Part shown: in pieces, positions 32,201 through 40,104 of the stretch
How positions within the stretch are numbered: the first letter of the stretch is position 1
Layout: every line of letters starts with the position of its first letter
Source: Acidimicrobiales bacterium
GTDB taxonomy: Bacteria > Actinomycetota > Acidimicrobiia > Acidimicrobiales > MedAcidi-G1
DNA length: 64,000 bases
Direction: 5' to 3'
NCBI GenBank assembly: GCA_014237715.1
Contig: JAAZZG010000001.1
Span: 298,374-362,373 of the forward strand
Made by a program: the position numbers and the translations under genes
The notes under the pieces: model-generated
Told to the model about the DNA's origin: nothing
Database searches by the model: none
What the model saw: the letters and a program-made list of their open reading frames with translations, nothing else

Positions 32201-34174
32201 CTAGGTGGAAAGCAGGTCGACGGCGGCGGCCACCAGAGCCTCGGCGTTGATGCCTAACTCGGCCATCACTCGTCCGCCGGGCGCCGAGGCGCCGAAGCGG
32301 TCAATGCCGATGCAGCGGTCGGCCCAACGGTCCCAGCCGAACGTCACACCAGCCTCGATCGACAGGGTGGGGACGTCGCCCGGCAACACTGAGGTCCGGT
32401 AGGCGTCGTCCTGGCTGGCGAAGTCCTCCATGCAGGGCATCGACACGACCCGCACGGATCGACCGGCCGCTGTCAGGGTGGCCGCGGCATCCATGGCCAC
32501 GGAAACCTCACTACCTGTCCCGATCAGGATGACCTCGGGCACACCCTCGGGATCAGCCAGTACGTAGCCACCCCTGGCCACCGCCGAGTAATCGTCGGTA
32601 CCGGGAAGGACTGGCACGTCCTGACGGGTCAGGAGAAGGGCAGCCGGGCCGGTCCCATCCACGATCGTCCGCCAGGCTCCGGCGGTCTCGTTGGCATCGG
32701 CGGGGCGGATCACCCGAAGGTTCGGGATGGTTCGCAGGGCTGCAGCGTGCTCGACCGGCTGATGGGTGGGTCCGTCCTCACCGACGCCCACCGAGTCGTG
32801 GCTCCAGACGAAGATGTTCTTTGCTCCCGAGAGGGCCGCTAAACGCACGGCTCCCCGCATGTAGTCACTGAACACGAGAAATGTGCCGTTGACGGGGAGC
32901 ATTCCGCCGTGGAGGGCCAGACCGTTGCAGATGGCGCCCATGGCGTGCTCCCGAACCCCGAAGAAGATCTGACGTCCCTCGGGGCACTCCGGCCCCTGGA
33001 CTCCGTGGCCCGAGATGGTGGTACCTGTGTTTCCGGTTAGGTCGGCACCGCCACCGATGAGGCCGGGAACCACGTCGAGGAGGGCCTGAAGGCAGGCGTT
33101 GCCGGCCTTGCGCGTGGCCACCGCAGCGCCCACCTCCCAGGTGGGGAGGGCATCGGCCCAGCCGTGGACGCCTCCGCCGGCCCACGCGGCGGTCCAGACG
33201 GAGCGGTCGATGCCACTTGAGGTCAGACGGGCCTCCCACTCGGTCCGGGCGCCGGCACCCCGGCGCCCTGCCGACCAATACAGGGTCGCCACGTCATCGG
33301 GCACGTGGAAGGGCTCGTCAGGTAGGCCCATGCGTTGCTTGGTCTCGCTGATGCCTTCATCGGTAAGGGAGTAGCCGTGCACCGCCGAGGTGTCCACGTC
33401 CGGCGACGGATGACCTATGTGGCTCCGCAGCACCACGAGCGAGGGACGGTCGTTGACGGCCATAGCGGCACGGATGCCAACCTCCATGGCGTCGAGGTCC
33501 TCGGCAGCCTCACCCAAATCGATGACATGCCATCCGTAGGAGCGGAAGCGAGCAGGGGCATCATCGGACAGGGCCAGTTCGGTCGGCCCGTCGATGGTCA
33601 CGTGGTTGTCGTCGTACACGGCGATCAGGCGACCGAGGCCTAGGTGGCCGGCGAGGGATGCTGCCTCGTGGCTGATGCCTTCGGCCAGGTCGCCGTCGCC
33701 GCACACCACGAATGTGTGGTGGTCGGTCAACTCCGCTCCGAAGCGGGCTCGGAGGTTGCGCTCTGCAATGGCCATGCCGACGCCGTTGGCGATGCCCTGA
33801 CCGAGCGGGCCGGTGGTGACCTCGACGCCAGCCGTATGTCCGACCTCGGGATGGCCGGGCGTTGTCGACCCCCATTGGCGGAATTCGCGGAGATCGTCAA
33901 GCGTCAGGCCATGACCAGTGAGGTGCAGCATCGAGTACAACAGGATGGATGCGTGGCCGGCCGAGAGGATGAACCGGTCGCGGTCCGGCCACGACGGATC
34001 GTCGGCGTCGTAGGTGAGGACCCGGGTCCACAGCACGTGGGCCAGCGGCGCCAGTGCCATGGCGGTCCCCTGATGACCCGAGCGGGCGGCGTGGGGCGCG
34101 TCCATGGCCAGACTCCGAACCACGTCAATGGCCCGACGTTCGTCGTCAACCGCTTGCTCTTGAGCGCCCGTCAT
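32201..34174 (-). CDS. tkt: transketolase
   Basis: A 657-residue thiamine-diphosphate enzyme moving two-carbon units in the pentose phosphate pathway. AARSGHQGTAMALAPL is near residue 20. The TPP/Mg motif GDGDLAEGISHEAASLAGHL is near 150, and the FFGVREHAMGAICNG catalytic Glu segment is in the second half. The start is the ATG at 34174 because GGTGAG lies just upstream and the enzyme fold begins there; the open frame extends to 34333 with no homology. It is co-oriented with tal. Confidence 0.95.
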   Translation of the reverse strand: MTGAQEQAVDDERRAIDVVRSLAMDAPHAARSGHQGTAMALAPLAHVLWTRVLTYDADDPSWPDRDRFILSAGHASILLYSMLHLTGHGLTLDDLREFRQWGSTTPGHPEVGHTAGVEVTTGPLGQGIANGVGMAIAERNLRARFGAELTDHHTFVVCGDGDLAEGISHEAASLAGHLGLGRLIAVYDDNHVTIDGPTELALSDDAPARFRSYGWHVIDLGEAAEDLDAMEVGIRAAMAVNDRPSLVVLRSHIGHPSPDVDTSAVHGYSLTDEGISETKQRMGLPDEPFHVPDDVATLYWSAGRRGAGARTEWEARLTSSGIDRSVWTAAWAGGGVHGWADALPTWEVGAAVATRKAGNACLQALLDVVPGLIGGGADLTGNTGTTISGHGVQGPECPEGRQIFFGVREHAMGAICNGLALHGGMLPVNGTFLVFSDYMRGAVRLAALSGAKNIFVWSHDSVGVGEDGPTHQPVEHAAALRTIPNLRVIRPADANETAGAWRTIVDGTGPAALLLTRQDVPVLPGTDDYSAVARGGYVLADPEGVPEVILIGTGSEVSVAMDAAATLTAAGRSVRVVSMPCMEDFASQDDAYRTSVLPGDVPTLSIEAGVTFGWDRWADRCIGIDRFGASAPGGRVMAELGINAEALVAAAVDLLST

Positions 34175-34238
34175 GACTCTCACCTTCGGCCGCCGGAGGC
34201 CCTGCTGGAATGGATCGGTCCGGACCTTATCCGCGGCC

Positions 34239-35354
34239 TCAGGTCCCCTCAGCGACCGCGTCGAGAAGTAGGACCGAAGCCGTGAAGCCGTGAATGTGGT
34301 GGACACTCCCGATGGGGCCGATCTCACCGGCACACGACATGCCGGCTACAGCCATGGTGGCGAGCCCGTCGACCAGGTGATCGGCGTCGTGACCGGTAAG
34401 ACCGAAGAGATGGCTTCCCCGACCGTTGCAGGTGAAGGCGAGAGCGGCCCCGGCTGACAGATCCGACAGGCGATCCTCTAGGTCGACACTGGCCGCCTCG
34501 GCGTCCCGGATCTGAAACTGCACTGTGGTCCCGATGGGCACGATGTCGCTCACGACCAGGGCGCCTGCGGCCTTGTCGGCCCCGACTATCGATCGGATGA
34601 GGAAGTCCCCGGCACCGAACTCCTCTCGGTGTTCGTCGAAGACGACCCCAAGGTGGACTCCCCGTCGGATCCGATCGGCGCCCGCCTCGTCCGCTGAGGA
34701 CAGCAATCTGGCGAGACGTTCCAGGGCCGGTCGCCCCGCCAGGCTCCGAATCCGATTGTCCTCGGCGTCGGTGACCACCATGGGGTCGCCGACGGGCCGA
34801 CACCCCGTGGCCACCACGGCCCGGGCATCGACATCTACAGGTAGGACAACGGCTACCGCGCCACTGGTGAACGTGGCGCCATCCAAGATGAGATGGTTTC
34901 CGCCCGGACGGGGCGAGGCTGACGCCAAGCCCCCCACCACGGTGAGGTCCGGACGAACCGATGCGGCGAGAGTCGCGGCATCGAAGCTGAATGGGTCGCC
35001 CATCATCACGACGGAACTTCCGATGGGTAGGTCGTCGGGAAGTCGGGGGTTATCGAGGCGAAGTGGTCGCGCACCGTCGATCTGGGCCGTGAACAGAACA
35101 ATGGACGGGCCCTCCTCGATCTCCTGGCGGTTGGCCAGCGTTCCGCCTGCTGTGCAACCAAGGAGCACGGTCGGGGAGAGACCCTGTTGGACGGCCCGGG
35201 CAATCCGGGGCGTCTGACCGGCATGTGTGCCAGATATGAAAAGGACTGCCAGACCCGGTTGGCCTCCGATGCGCTCGAGGCTCTGGCCGATCACCTCGGC
35301 GACGGCGACTGCTGCATCCGGGTGCTGACTGACCGCAGCGGCGTACGAGCCCAT
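34239..35354 (-). CDS. FIST domain sensory protein
   Basis: A 371-residue protein with a FIST N-terminal half (VLFISGTHAGQTPRIARAVQQGL, then LLGCTAGGTLANRQEIEEGPSIVLF) and a FIST C-terminal half ending AFTCNGRGSHLFGLTGHDAD and GMSCAGEIGPIGSVHHIHGFTAS. FIST domains are thought to sense small ligands, perhaps amino acids. The stand-alone form here has no attached output domain. The start at 35354 lies 5 bases after the upstream gene, so the two form an operon. The longer frame to 35432 would run back into that gene. Confidence 0.85.
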   Translation of the reverse strand: MGSYAAAVSQHPDAAVAVAEVIGQSLERIGGQPGLAVLFISGTHAGQTPRIARAVQQGLSPTVLLGCTAGGTLANRQEIEEGPSIVLFTAQIDGARPLRLDNPRLPDDLPIGSSVVMMGDPFSFDAATLAASVRPDLTVVGGLASASPRPGGNHLILDGATFTSGAVAVVLPVDVDARAVVATGCRPVGDPMVVTDAEDNRIRSLAGRPALERLARLLSSADEAGADRIRRGVHLGVVFDEHREEFGAGDFLIRSIVGADKAAGALVVSDIVPIGTTVQFQIRDAEAASVDLEDRLSDLSAGAALAFTCNGRGSHLFGLTGHDADHLVDGLATMAVAGMSCAGEIGPIGSVHHIHGFTASVLLLDAVAEGT

Positions 35355-35359
35355 GGGAC

Positions 35360-35755
35360 TCAGGCCGGAGTGTCGGGAGGGGGAAGCAGGGTGAAGGGCA
35401 CGACGGTCGACGGTCCCTGATCGACCCGACACGCTGCCTCGACGGTGCCAAACTCCGTGAACTCCAATTCTGCCCGGACCAGGCGATAGCCGAAGCGGCC
35501 TGGTTCGACCGATAGTGGCTGCACATTGCGGGCCAACTGTGCACCGTCACGGCTGAAGACCACCTCCAGTACGCCTTGGCCGCTGTGGTCATCGGGGCAG
35601 CGGACGACCACCATCAGGTGCGGGGACCAGGTCACCGGCACCTCTGTGGGGGAAGAGGCACTGAACTGGATGCCCGTCAGGTCGATATGGGTCGCTCCTC
35701 CGGCCACCGACCGTAGGTCGATGCCCTCAAAGAAGAGTGCGGCGAGGATCTGCAT
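35360..35755 (-). CDS. beta-rich hypothetical protein (DUF6941-like)
   Basis: A 131-residue soluble protein predicted to be a beta sandwich. The order HIDLTGIQFSASSPTEVPV, HLMVVVRCPDDHSGQGVLEVVF and FGYRLVRAELEFTEFGTVEAACRVD resembles DUF6941-type proteins of unknown role; this match is by eye. It starts the two-gene operon with the FIST protein, which hints at a shared sensing function. The ATG follows TAGGTT by 6 bases. Confidence 0.6.
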   Translation of the reverse strand: MQILAALFFEGIDLRSVAGGATHIDLTGIQFSASSPTEVPVTWSPHLMVVVRCPDDHSGQGVLEVVFSRDGAQLARNVQPLSVEPGRFGYRLVRAELEFTEFGTVEAACRVDQGPSTVVPFTLLPPPDTPA

Positions 35756-35761
35756 GCCGTG

Positions 35762-35767
35762 AACCTA
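35762..35767 (-). promoter_or_regulatory. -10 element of the FIST operon
   Basis: TAGGTT on the minus strand ends 6 bases before the ATG at 35755. Confidence 0.65.
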
Positions 35768-35850
35768 GGACGTCGGGACCTCGGACCTACGGCTGGCGCT
35801 CCTGATGAACGGCACGGGATGAGCGCCCCGTCGCTCGGGGGTTCGAGTCG

Positions 35851-35856
35851 TAGCAT
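35851..35856 (+). promoter_or_regulatory. -10 element before dacB
   Basis: TAGCAT ends 8 bases before the GTG at 35865. Confidence 0.5.
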
Positions 35857-35864
35857 GTCGACCC

Positions 35865-37340
35865 GTGAACCGGCGTTTCGTACTCCCACTCCTGCTGCTC
35901 ACCATCACTGTGTTGTCCGCACTCCAGGCCCAGAGAACCAACCGTGCCGCAGCGGCCTTCGAGATCGCTTCCCCTACGAGGCCGCCTGCATCGGTGCATA
36001 CCCCAGCTCTGTCCGTGCGGCGGATTCCGGAGTTTTTGCAGTCGCCTACCGCTGAACGACGCCTCCGTGAAGAACTCGTCGCCCCGGTGGCGGCCCTTCC
36101 ATCAGGGACATGTTTTACGGTGGCCGAGCATGGCCGCGACCTCTTCTCTCTGGAGCCGTCGACGCCCATGGTCCCGGCGAGTACCCAAAAACTACTGACC
36201 GCCCTCGCTGCGCTGCACGTTCTGGATCCCGATTCGGTACTCACCACCACGGTGGTTGTCGAGCAACCCGCCGTCGACGGCGTGGTGCTCGGGGACCTCT
36301 GGCTGATCGGTGGAGGAGATCCCCTCCTGATGACGACCCCCTACGCCGGCCGCTTCGATGATCCGTTTGCCTATTCGGACCTGGGTGACCTGGCCGACGC
36401 GGTGGTGGCCTCGGGGATCCGGGAGGTCCATGGGTCGGTGGTGGGAGATGAGTCCCGGTACGACGCCATCCGTTACCTGGGGACGTGGCCGGATCGATTC
36501 AAACCCGGCTGGTCCATCCAGTCGGGTCCGTTGAGTGCGCTTTCGGTCGATGACGGTTTCATCAACTGGGACGCGGTCAATCCGGCGTCCTCATTGAGCG
36601 TGCCGTCTGATGACCCGGCGATCCTCGCAGCACGGCTGTTCGATGATCACCTGGAATCTCGGGGCGTGGTGATAAGAGGCCGCGTCGATTCCGGCACGGT
36701 GCCCGGTGCGCCCGGATGGCGCACGGTGGCCTCGCTGGACTCGGTGCCAATTCGCCTGCTGGTCGAACAGATGCTCGTGGAGAGTGACAACACCACCGCA
36801 GAACTGCTGGTCAAGGAGATGGGCCACACGCCAACCGACCGGGGAACCACGGTCCGAGGCCTTTCGGTGCTCCTCGATGCCCTCGAGGCAGCCGGCCACC
36901 CGGTGGAAGGGGTGGTTCCGCATGATGGGAGCGGACTGGATCCCGACAACCGGCTGACCTGCGGCCTACTGGCGAGCATCCTCGACGACCAGACTCTGGG
37001 ATCGGTTCTGGTGGACGCTCTGCCGGTGGCCGGAGACCGCGGCACCATGAAGAAACGGTTCGTGGGAACCGCCGGCGAGGGTCGTGTGAGGGCCAAGACG
37101 GGGACGCTGCGGGGGGTGACCAGCTTGGCCGGCGTGGTCGACACCCCGGGCGGCCGGCGGTTGGCTTTCGCCCTGATCAGCAACGGCGAGTTGCCCTACG
37201 AGATCCGGGACTTCCACGAGGAGGTCGTCCTGTCGATGCTCTCCTACCCATCGGGGCCGATAGTCGACCTCCTGTCGCCCCGCCCTCTGCTGAACCCGTC
37301 GACAGCCGATTCGGTGGCGCCCGAGACCTCGGGGGGGTGA
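35865..37340 (+). CDS. dacB: PBP4-type D-alanyl-D-alanine carboxypeptidase
   Basis: A 491-residue penicillin-binding protein of class C (DacB/PBP4). An N-terminal signal/anchor segment covers about residues 4-20. The three active-site motifs are present: Ser-x2-Lys at S106-K109, Ser-x-Asn at S307-N309, and Lys-Thr-Gly at K411-G413. The large insertion between the first two motifs is normal for the class. It should trim or hydrolyse peptidoglycan peptides outside the membrane. It opens a long, overlapping gene string that reaches the tRNA-modification genes; the next gene overlaps by 4 bases. Confidence 0.92.
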   Translation: MNRRFVLPLLLLTITVLSALQAQRTNRAAAAFEIASPTRPPASVHTPALSVRRIPEFLQSPTAERRLREELVAPVAALPSGTCFTVAEHGRDLFSLEPSTPMVPASTQKLLTALAALHVLDPDSVLTTTVVVEQPAVDGVVLGDLWLIGGGDPLLMTTPYAGRFDDPFAYSDLGDLADAVVASGIREVHGSVVGDESRYDAIRYLGTWPDRFKPGWSIQSGPLSALSVDDGFINWDAVNPASSLSVPSDDPAILAARLFDDHLESRGVVIRGRVDSGTVPGAPGWRTVASLDSVPIRLLVEQMLVESDNTTAELLVKEMGHTPTDRGTTVRGLSVLLDALEAAGHPVEGVVPHDGSGLDPDNRLTCGLLASILDDQTLGSVLVDALPVAGDRGTMKKRFVGTAGEGRVRAKTGTLRGVTSLAGVVDTPGGRRLAFALISNGELPYEIRDFHEEVVLSMLSYPSGPIVDLLSPRPLLNPSTADSVAPETSGG

Positions 37341-37981
37341 CGGTGGACGAGGTCCGACGGCTGCCGATGTTTCCTTTGGGCGCTGTCCTGATGCCCTCCG
37401 GGTTCCTGCCGCTACACCTCTTCGAGGACCGCTACTGCCAGTTGATCCTTGACCTGATGGACGGGGATCGGGAGTTCGGCGTCGTCCTCATCCACCGGGG
37501 GAGCGAGGTCGGCGGCGGGGAGCAACGTTACGACGTCGGTACCCGGGCCCGGGTTATTGAAGCCCGGCAGGCGCCGGACGGCCGTTGGTCAGTAGCGGCT
37601 GTCGGCCTCCAGCGCATCCTGGTTCGCACATGGCTGGCCGATGACCCGTATCCGATGGCCGAGGTCACGCCGATGCCGGACCAGCCCGGGACGCCGGCCG
37701 ACCGGGTGGCGTTCCGGGAAGTCACCAGTGTCACGCGGAGCGTCCTGGCGGGCCTCAACGAGTTAGGCGAACCCGTGGCCGATGCGACCTTCGAGGTGGC
37801 CGACGACCCGGCACTGGGAGCGTTGCAGTTGGCAGCCCTAGCGCCCATCTCGATCCATGACCGCCAGCGGCTCCTTGAATGCGACCGGGCCTCCGAACGG
37901 TTGGCCTTGCTCAGCCATTTGCTGGATGAGGTCCGCGAGGTGGTCCACCTTCGGCTCGGTGGGGAACTCGACGGCGCCTGA
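37337..37981 (+). CDS. stand-alone LON substrate-binding domain protein
   Basis: A 214-residue protein that corresponds only to the N-terminal domain of Lon protease. LPMFPLGAVLMPSGFLPLHLFEDRY opens it, and VGLQRILVRTW and a C-terminal helical bundle (RQRLLECDRASERLALLSHLL) follow. There is no AAA or protease domain. Such proteins occur widely in actinobacteria and may bind unfolded substrates; their role is not settled. The GTG start overlaps the dacB stop by 4 bases. Confidence 0.88.
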   Translation: MTVDEVRRLPMFPLGAVLMPSGFLPLHLFEDRYCQLILDLMDGDREFGVVLIHRGSEVGGGEQRYDVGTRARVIEARQAPDGRWSVAAVGLQRILVRTWLADDPYPMAEVTPMPDQPGTPADRVAFREVTSVTRSVLAGLNELGEPVADATFEVADDPALGALQLAALAPISIHDRQRLLECDRASERLALLSHLLDEVREVVHLRLGGELDGA

Positions 37982-38042
37982 GCTGACCCCTACGGCCCCT
38001 GGGTGGTTAGACGGCGACGGGGCCGGAGTGGAGGCCCGCCGG

Positions 38043-38048
38043 TAGCGT
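38043..38048 (+). promoter_or_regulatory. possible -10 element before the small membrane gene set
   Basis: TAGCGT ends 8 bases before the ATG at 38057, suggesting an internal transcription start for the ttuBA-trmI group. Confidence 0.5.
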
Positions 38049-38056
38049 GGCGGCCC

Positions 38057-38368
38057 ATGGCTTCCGATTCGAAGTCCGGTGATCTTCCGGAGATACTCAA
38101 GCGCTACGTGCGTCAGGAGACGGTCGAACCGTTACGTGCCCTGGGCCGGTTCGTCGGCTTCGGTGCCGCCGGATCTGTCTTGATTGGCGCCGGGGCGGTC
38201 CTGGTCGGCATCGGCGCTCTCCGGTTGATGCAGGGCTGGCCGGCGTTCGAAGGGTCCTGGTCCTGGGTGCCCTACCTGATCGTGGCCGTGGTGTTGATGG
38301 CCACGACCGCACTCATCGGGTTGCGCATCCCTGATCGCGCCTCGCTCGGCGAAACGGACGATCACTGA
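38057..38368 (+). CDS. small two-TM membrane protein (holin-X-like)
   Basis: A 103-residue protein with a charged helical head (about 1-33) and two membrane segments (about 38-58 and 76-96). This is the layout of the actinobacterial holin-X/superfamily III-like proteins, which are usually not phage-borne; the name implies no lysis role here. It overlaps the next gene by one base (TGATG). The longer frame from 38003 has no start signal. Confidence 0.65.
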   Translation: MASDSKSGDLPEILKRYVRQETVEPLRALGRFVGFGAAGSVLIGAGAVLVGIGALRLMQGWPAFEGSWSWVPYLIVAVVLMATTALIGLRIPDRASLGETDDH

Positions 38369-38574
38369 TGGCTGATGAGCGGATCACTAGGGACGATTTG
38401 GAGGCCGAACTCCGAGCCACTGTCGTCGGAGCCGAGGGCCCGGTGGCCGAGCGACGATCCTCGCTCGTGGCCGGCGCGGTCGTAGTCGTCATGGCGGTCG
38501 TCGCTGTGGCCTGGTTGGTCGGCCGGCGTGCCGGTCAGCGACGGTCCACGGTGGTCGAGGTCCGTCGGATCTGA
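38368..38574 (+). CDS. single-TM small protein with basic tail
   Basis: A 68-residue protein: an acidic amphipathic helix (ITRDDLEAELRATV), one membrane segment (about 32-51), and a strongly basic tail ending GRRAGQRRSTVVEVRRI. Similar small actinobacterial proteins end in a GRRxGxxxxTVVEIRRI-like tail (recalled, not checked). The function is unknown. It overlaps both neighbours by one base, so it is surely co-translated with them. Confidence 0.7.
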   Translation: MADERITRDDLEAELRATVVGAEGPVAERRSSLVAGAVVVVMAVVAVAWLVGRRAGQRRSTVVEVRRI

Positions 38575-38849
38575 TGGTCGGGCTACCGGGAGGCCCGAGG
38601 TCGGGTCTGCTGGCCAACGCCGTTCGGCGAGGCCTGATCGGGGGTTCACGCGCCTGGCAGATCGTCCTAGCCGTGGCCGTGGTCGGACGGCTTGTTCGAC
38701 GCGCTGGTCGATCCCGTCCCACCGTGCTTCGCGAACGCCTCGGGGTGGGCGAGACCCTAGAAATCCGCCACCTTTCTGTCGACACATCGGCGTCATCGCC
38801 TTCTTCGGTCGGCCGTCCGGTCGGCGATGCCTCGTCGGGTGCAGACTGA
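38574..38849 (+). CDS. small basic membrane-associated protein
   Basis: A 91-residue protein with a Gly/Arg-rich head, one short hydrophobic helix (WQIVLAVAVVGRLV), a basic stretch and a Ser-rich tail. The segment LRERLGVGETLEIRHL is the only ordered-looking part after the helix. No family is recognised. It overlaps the genes on both sides by one base or more and is part of the coupled series before ttuB. Confidence 0.6.
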   Translation: MVGLPGGPRSGLLANAVRRGLIGGSRAWQIVLAVAVVGRLVRRAGRSRPTVLRERLGVGETLEIRHLSVDTSASSPSSVGRPVGDASSGAD

Positions 38850-39079
38850 TGCAGGTTGAGCTACGGAACCCGACCCGGACCGTTGAGTTTGATGGACCCA
38901 TGGCGGTGACCGCCCTCCTGGCCCGCCTCTCGCTGAATCGTGAGTCGGTCCTGGTGATTCGGGACGGCACTCTGGTGCCCGGTGACGCCATGCTGGCCGA
39001 CAGCGACCAGGTCGAGATCAGATCGGTGATCTCCGGTGGCACCGATGGTCAGTGCCGGTCGAGCGGGAGCACCCCATGA
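38849..39079 (+). CDS. TtuB-like sulfur carrier (MoaD/ThiS fold) with C-terminal extension
   Basis: A 76-residue beta-grasp protein. The strand order, the VTALLARLSLNRESVLVIRDG block and the final VEIRSVISGG match MoaD/ThiS/TtuB carriers, which are activated as a C-terminal Gly thiocarboxylate. Here Gly-Gly is at 63-64 and a 12-residue tail (with a Cys) follows before the stop. If the carrier works in the usual way, this tail must be removed first. The stop overlaps the ttuA ATG (ATGA), and pairing with TtuA is the main argument for a TtuB role in tRNA thiolation. Confidence 0.75.
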   Translation: MQVELRNPTRTVEFDGPMAVTALLARLSLNRESVLVIRDGTLVPGDAMLADSDQVEIRSVISGGTDGQCRSSGSTP

Positions 39080-40104
39080 AGTGTCGGGTGTGTCGGGAGC
39101 CGGCGGTGATCGATATCCGACGCCACAACGCCAACTTCTGCATCGACCATTTTTTGCGGCTCTGTCGCGACCAGGTGGCCAAGGCCATCGACAAGCACGA
39201 CATGCTGGGCCCAGACGACCGTGTTCTGGTGGCCGTGTCGGGCGGCAAGGACTCCCTGGCCCTCTGGGACATTCTGATCGAGCTGGGGTATGAGGTCGAT
39301 GGGCTCTATCTGGGTTTAGGCATCGGGGACTACAGCGAATCATCGGAGGGATACGCCCGGCGGTTTGCCGAGGAACGCGGCCTTCGACTCGAGGTGGTTG
39401 ACCTTCCCGACGACTACGGCTTCAATGTTCCCGATGGTGCACGCGCAGCTCGGCGGGTGCCGTGCAGTGCATGTGGGATGTCCAAACGGCACCTGTTCGA
39501 TGATGCGGCCAGGCGTGGTGGTTACGACGCGGTGGCCACCGGCCACAACCTCGACGACGAGGCGGCGGTTCTGTTCGGCAACGTCCTGCGCTGGCAGGAC
39601 GATTACCTGGGACGTCAGCGACCGGTCCTTCCTGCCGGCGCCGGATTCCCGAAGAAGGTCAAGCCGCTGGTCCGTCTCGGCGAACGGGAGATGGCGGCGT
39701 ACTGCGTACTGCGGGAGATCGACTACGTGGTCGAGGAGTGCCCGATGGCCTTGGGAAACAAGCACCTCGGCTACAAGGAAGCCCTTAACACGATCGAGGA
39801 ACAGTCTCCTGGTGCCAAAGAAGCCTTCTACTCCGGCTTTCTGAGTCGTGCTGTGGACCGGTTCGCCCCGACGGCCGAGCAGTTGGCCGACGGAAGCAGC
39901 GCCACGATCGGGGTGTGCACCCAATGTGGTGCACCAGCGGGCGGCGAGGTGTGTGCCTTCTGTCGGCTCCTGGAACGGGCAGGTGGATCCCATCCTGATC
40001 GGACCTCCCGTTCGGACTACGAGGACGGCCGGGTCGCTGTGACGCTCAGTCCCACCCGATTGCCGATGGCTGACGGGGGCCCATTGACGGAGGAAGTCCC
40101 ATGA
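39076..40104 (+). CDS. ttuA: TtuA-type tRNA 2-thiolation enzyme
   Basis: A 342-residue TtuA/Ncs6-family thiolase. The N-terminal zinc finger uses C3, C6, C22 and H25. The ATP PP-loop is SGGKDS at 55-60. Cys130 and Cys133 (PCSACG) and Cys222 (ECPMALG) sit at exactly the numbers of the three cluster-binding Cys reported for Thermus thermophilus TtuA. A second zinc ribbon (CTQC...CAFC) ends the fold. The known reaction makes 2-thioribothymidine at tRNA position 54 with sulfur from TtuB. The upstream ubiquitin-like gene and the downstream trmI gene both overlap it by 4 bases, supporting this role over a 2-thiocytidine role. Confidence 0.9.
   Translation: MKCRVCREPAVIDIRRHNANFCIDHFLRLCRDQVAKAIDKHDMLGPDDRVLVAVSGGKDSLALWDILIELGYEVDGLYLGLGIGDYSESSEGYARRFAEERGLRLEVVDLPDDYGFNVPDGARAARRVPCSACGMSKRHLFDDAARRGGYDAVATGHNLDDEAAVLFGNVLRWQDDYLGRQRPVLPAGAGFPKKVKPLVRLGEREMAAYCVLREIDYVVEECPMALGNKHLGYKEALNTIEEQSPGAKEAFYSGFLSRAVDRFAPTAEQLADGSSATIGVCTQCGAPAGGEVCAFCRLLERAGGSHPDRTSRSDYEDGRVAVTLSPTRLPMADGGPLTEEVP

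Noticed and set aside
35838..35850. tRNA T-arm-like GGTTCGAGTC
   Set aside because: The flanking bases do not form a T-stem or acceptor stem, and no anticodon or D arm is found nearby.
38057..38368. Holin-like gene as evidence of a prophage
   Set aside because: No phage genes are nearby, and the gene is part of an overlapping chromosomal series; the holin-X label is only a family resemblance.
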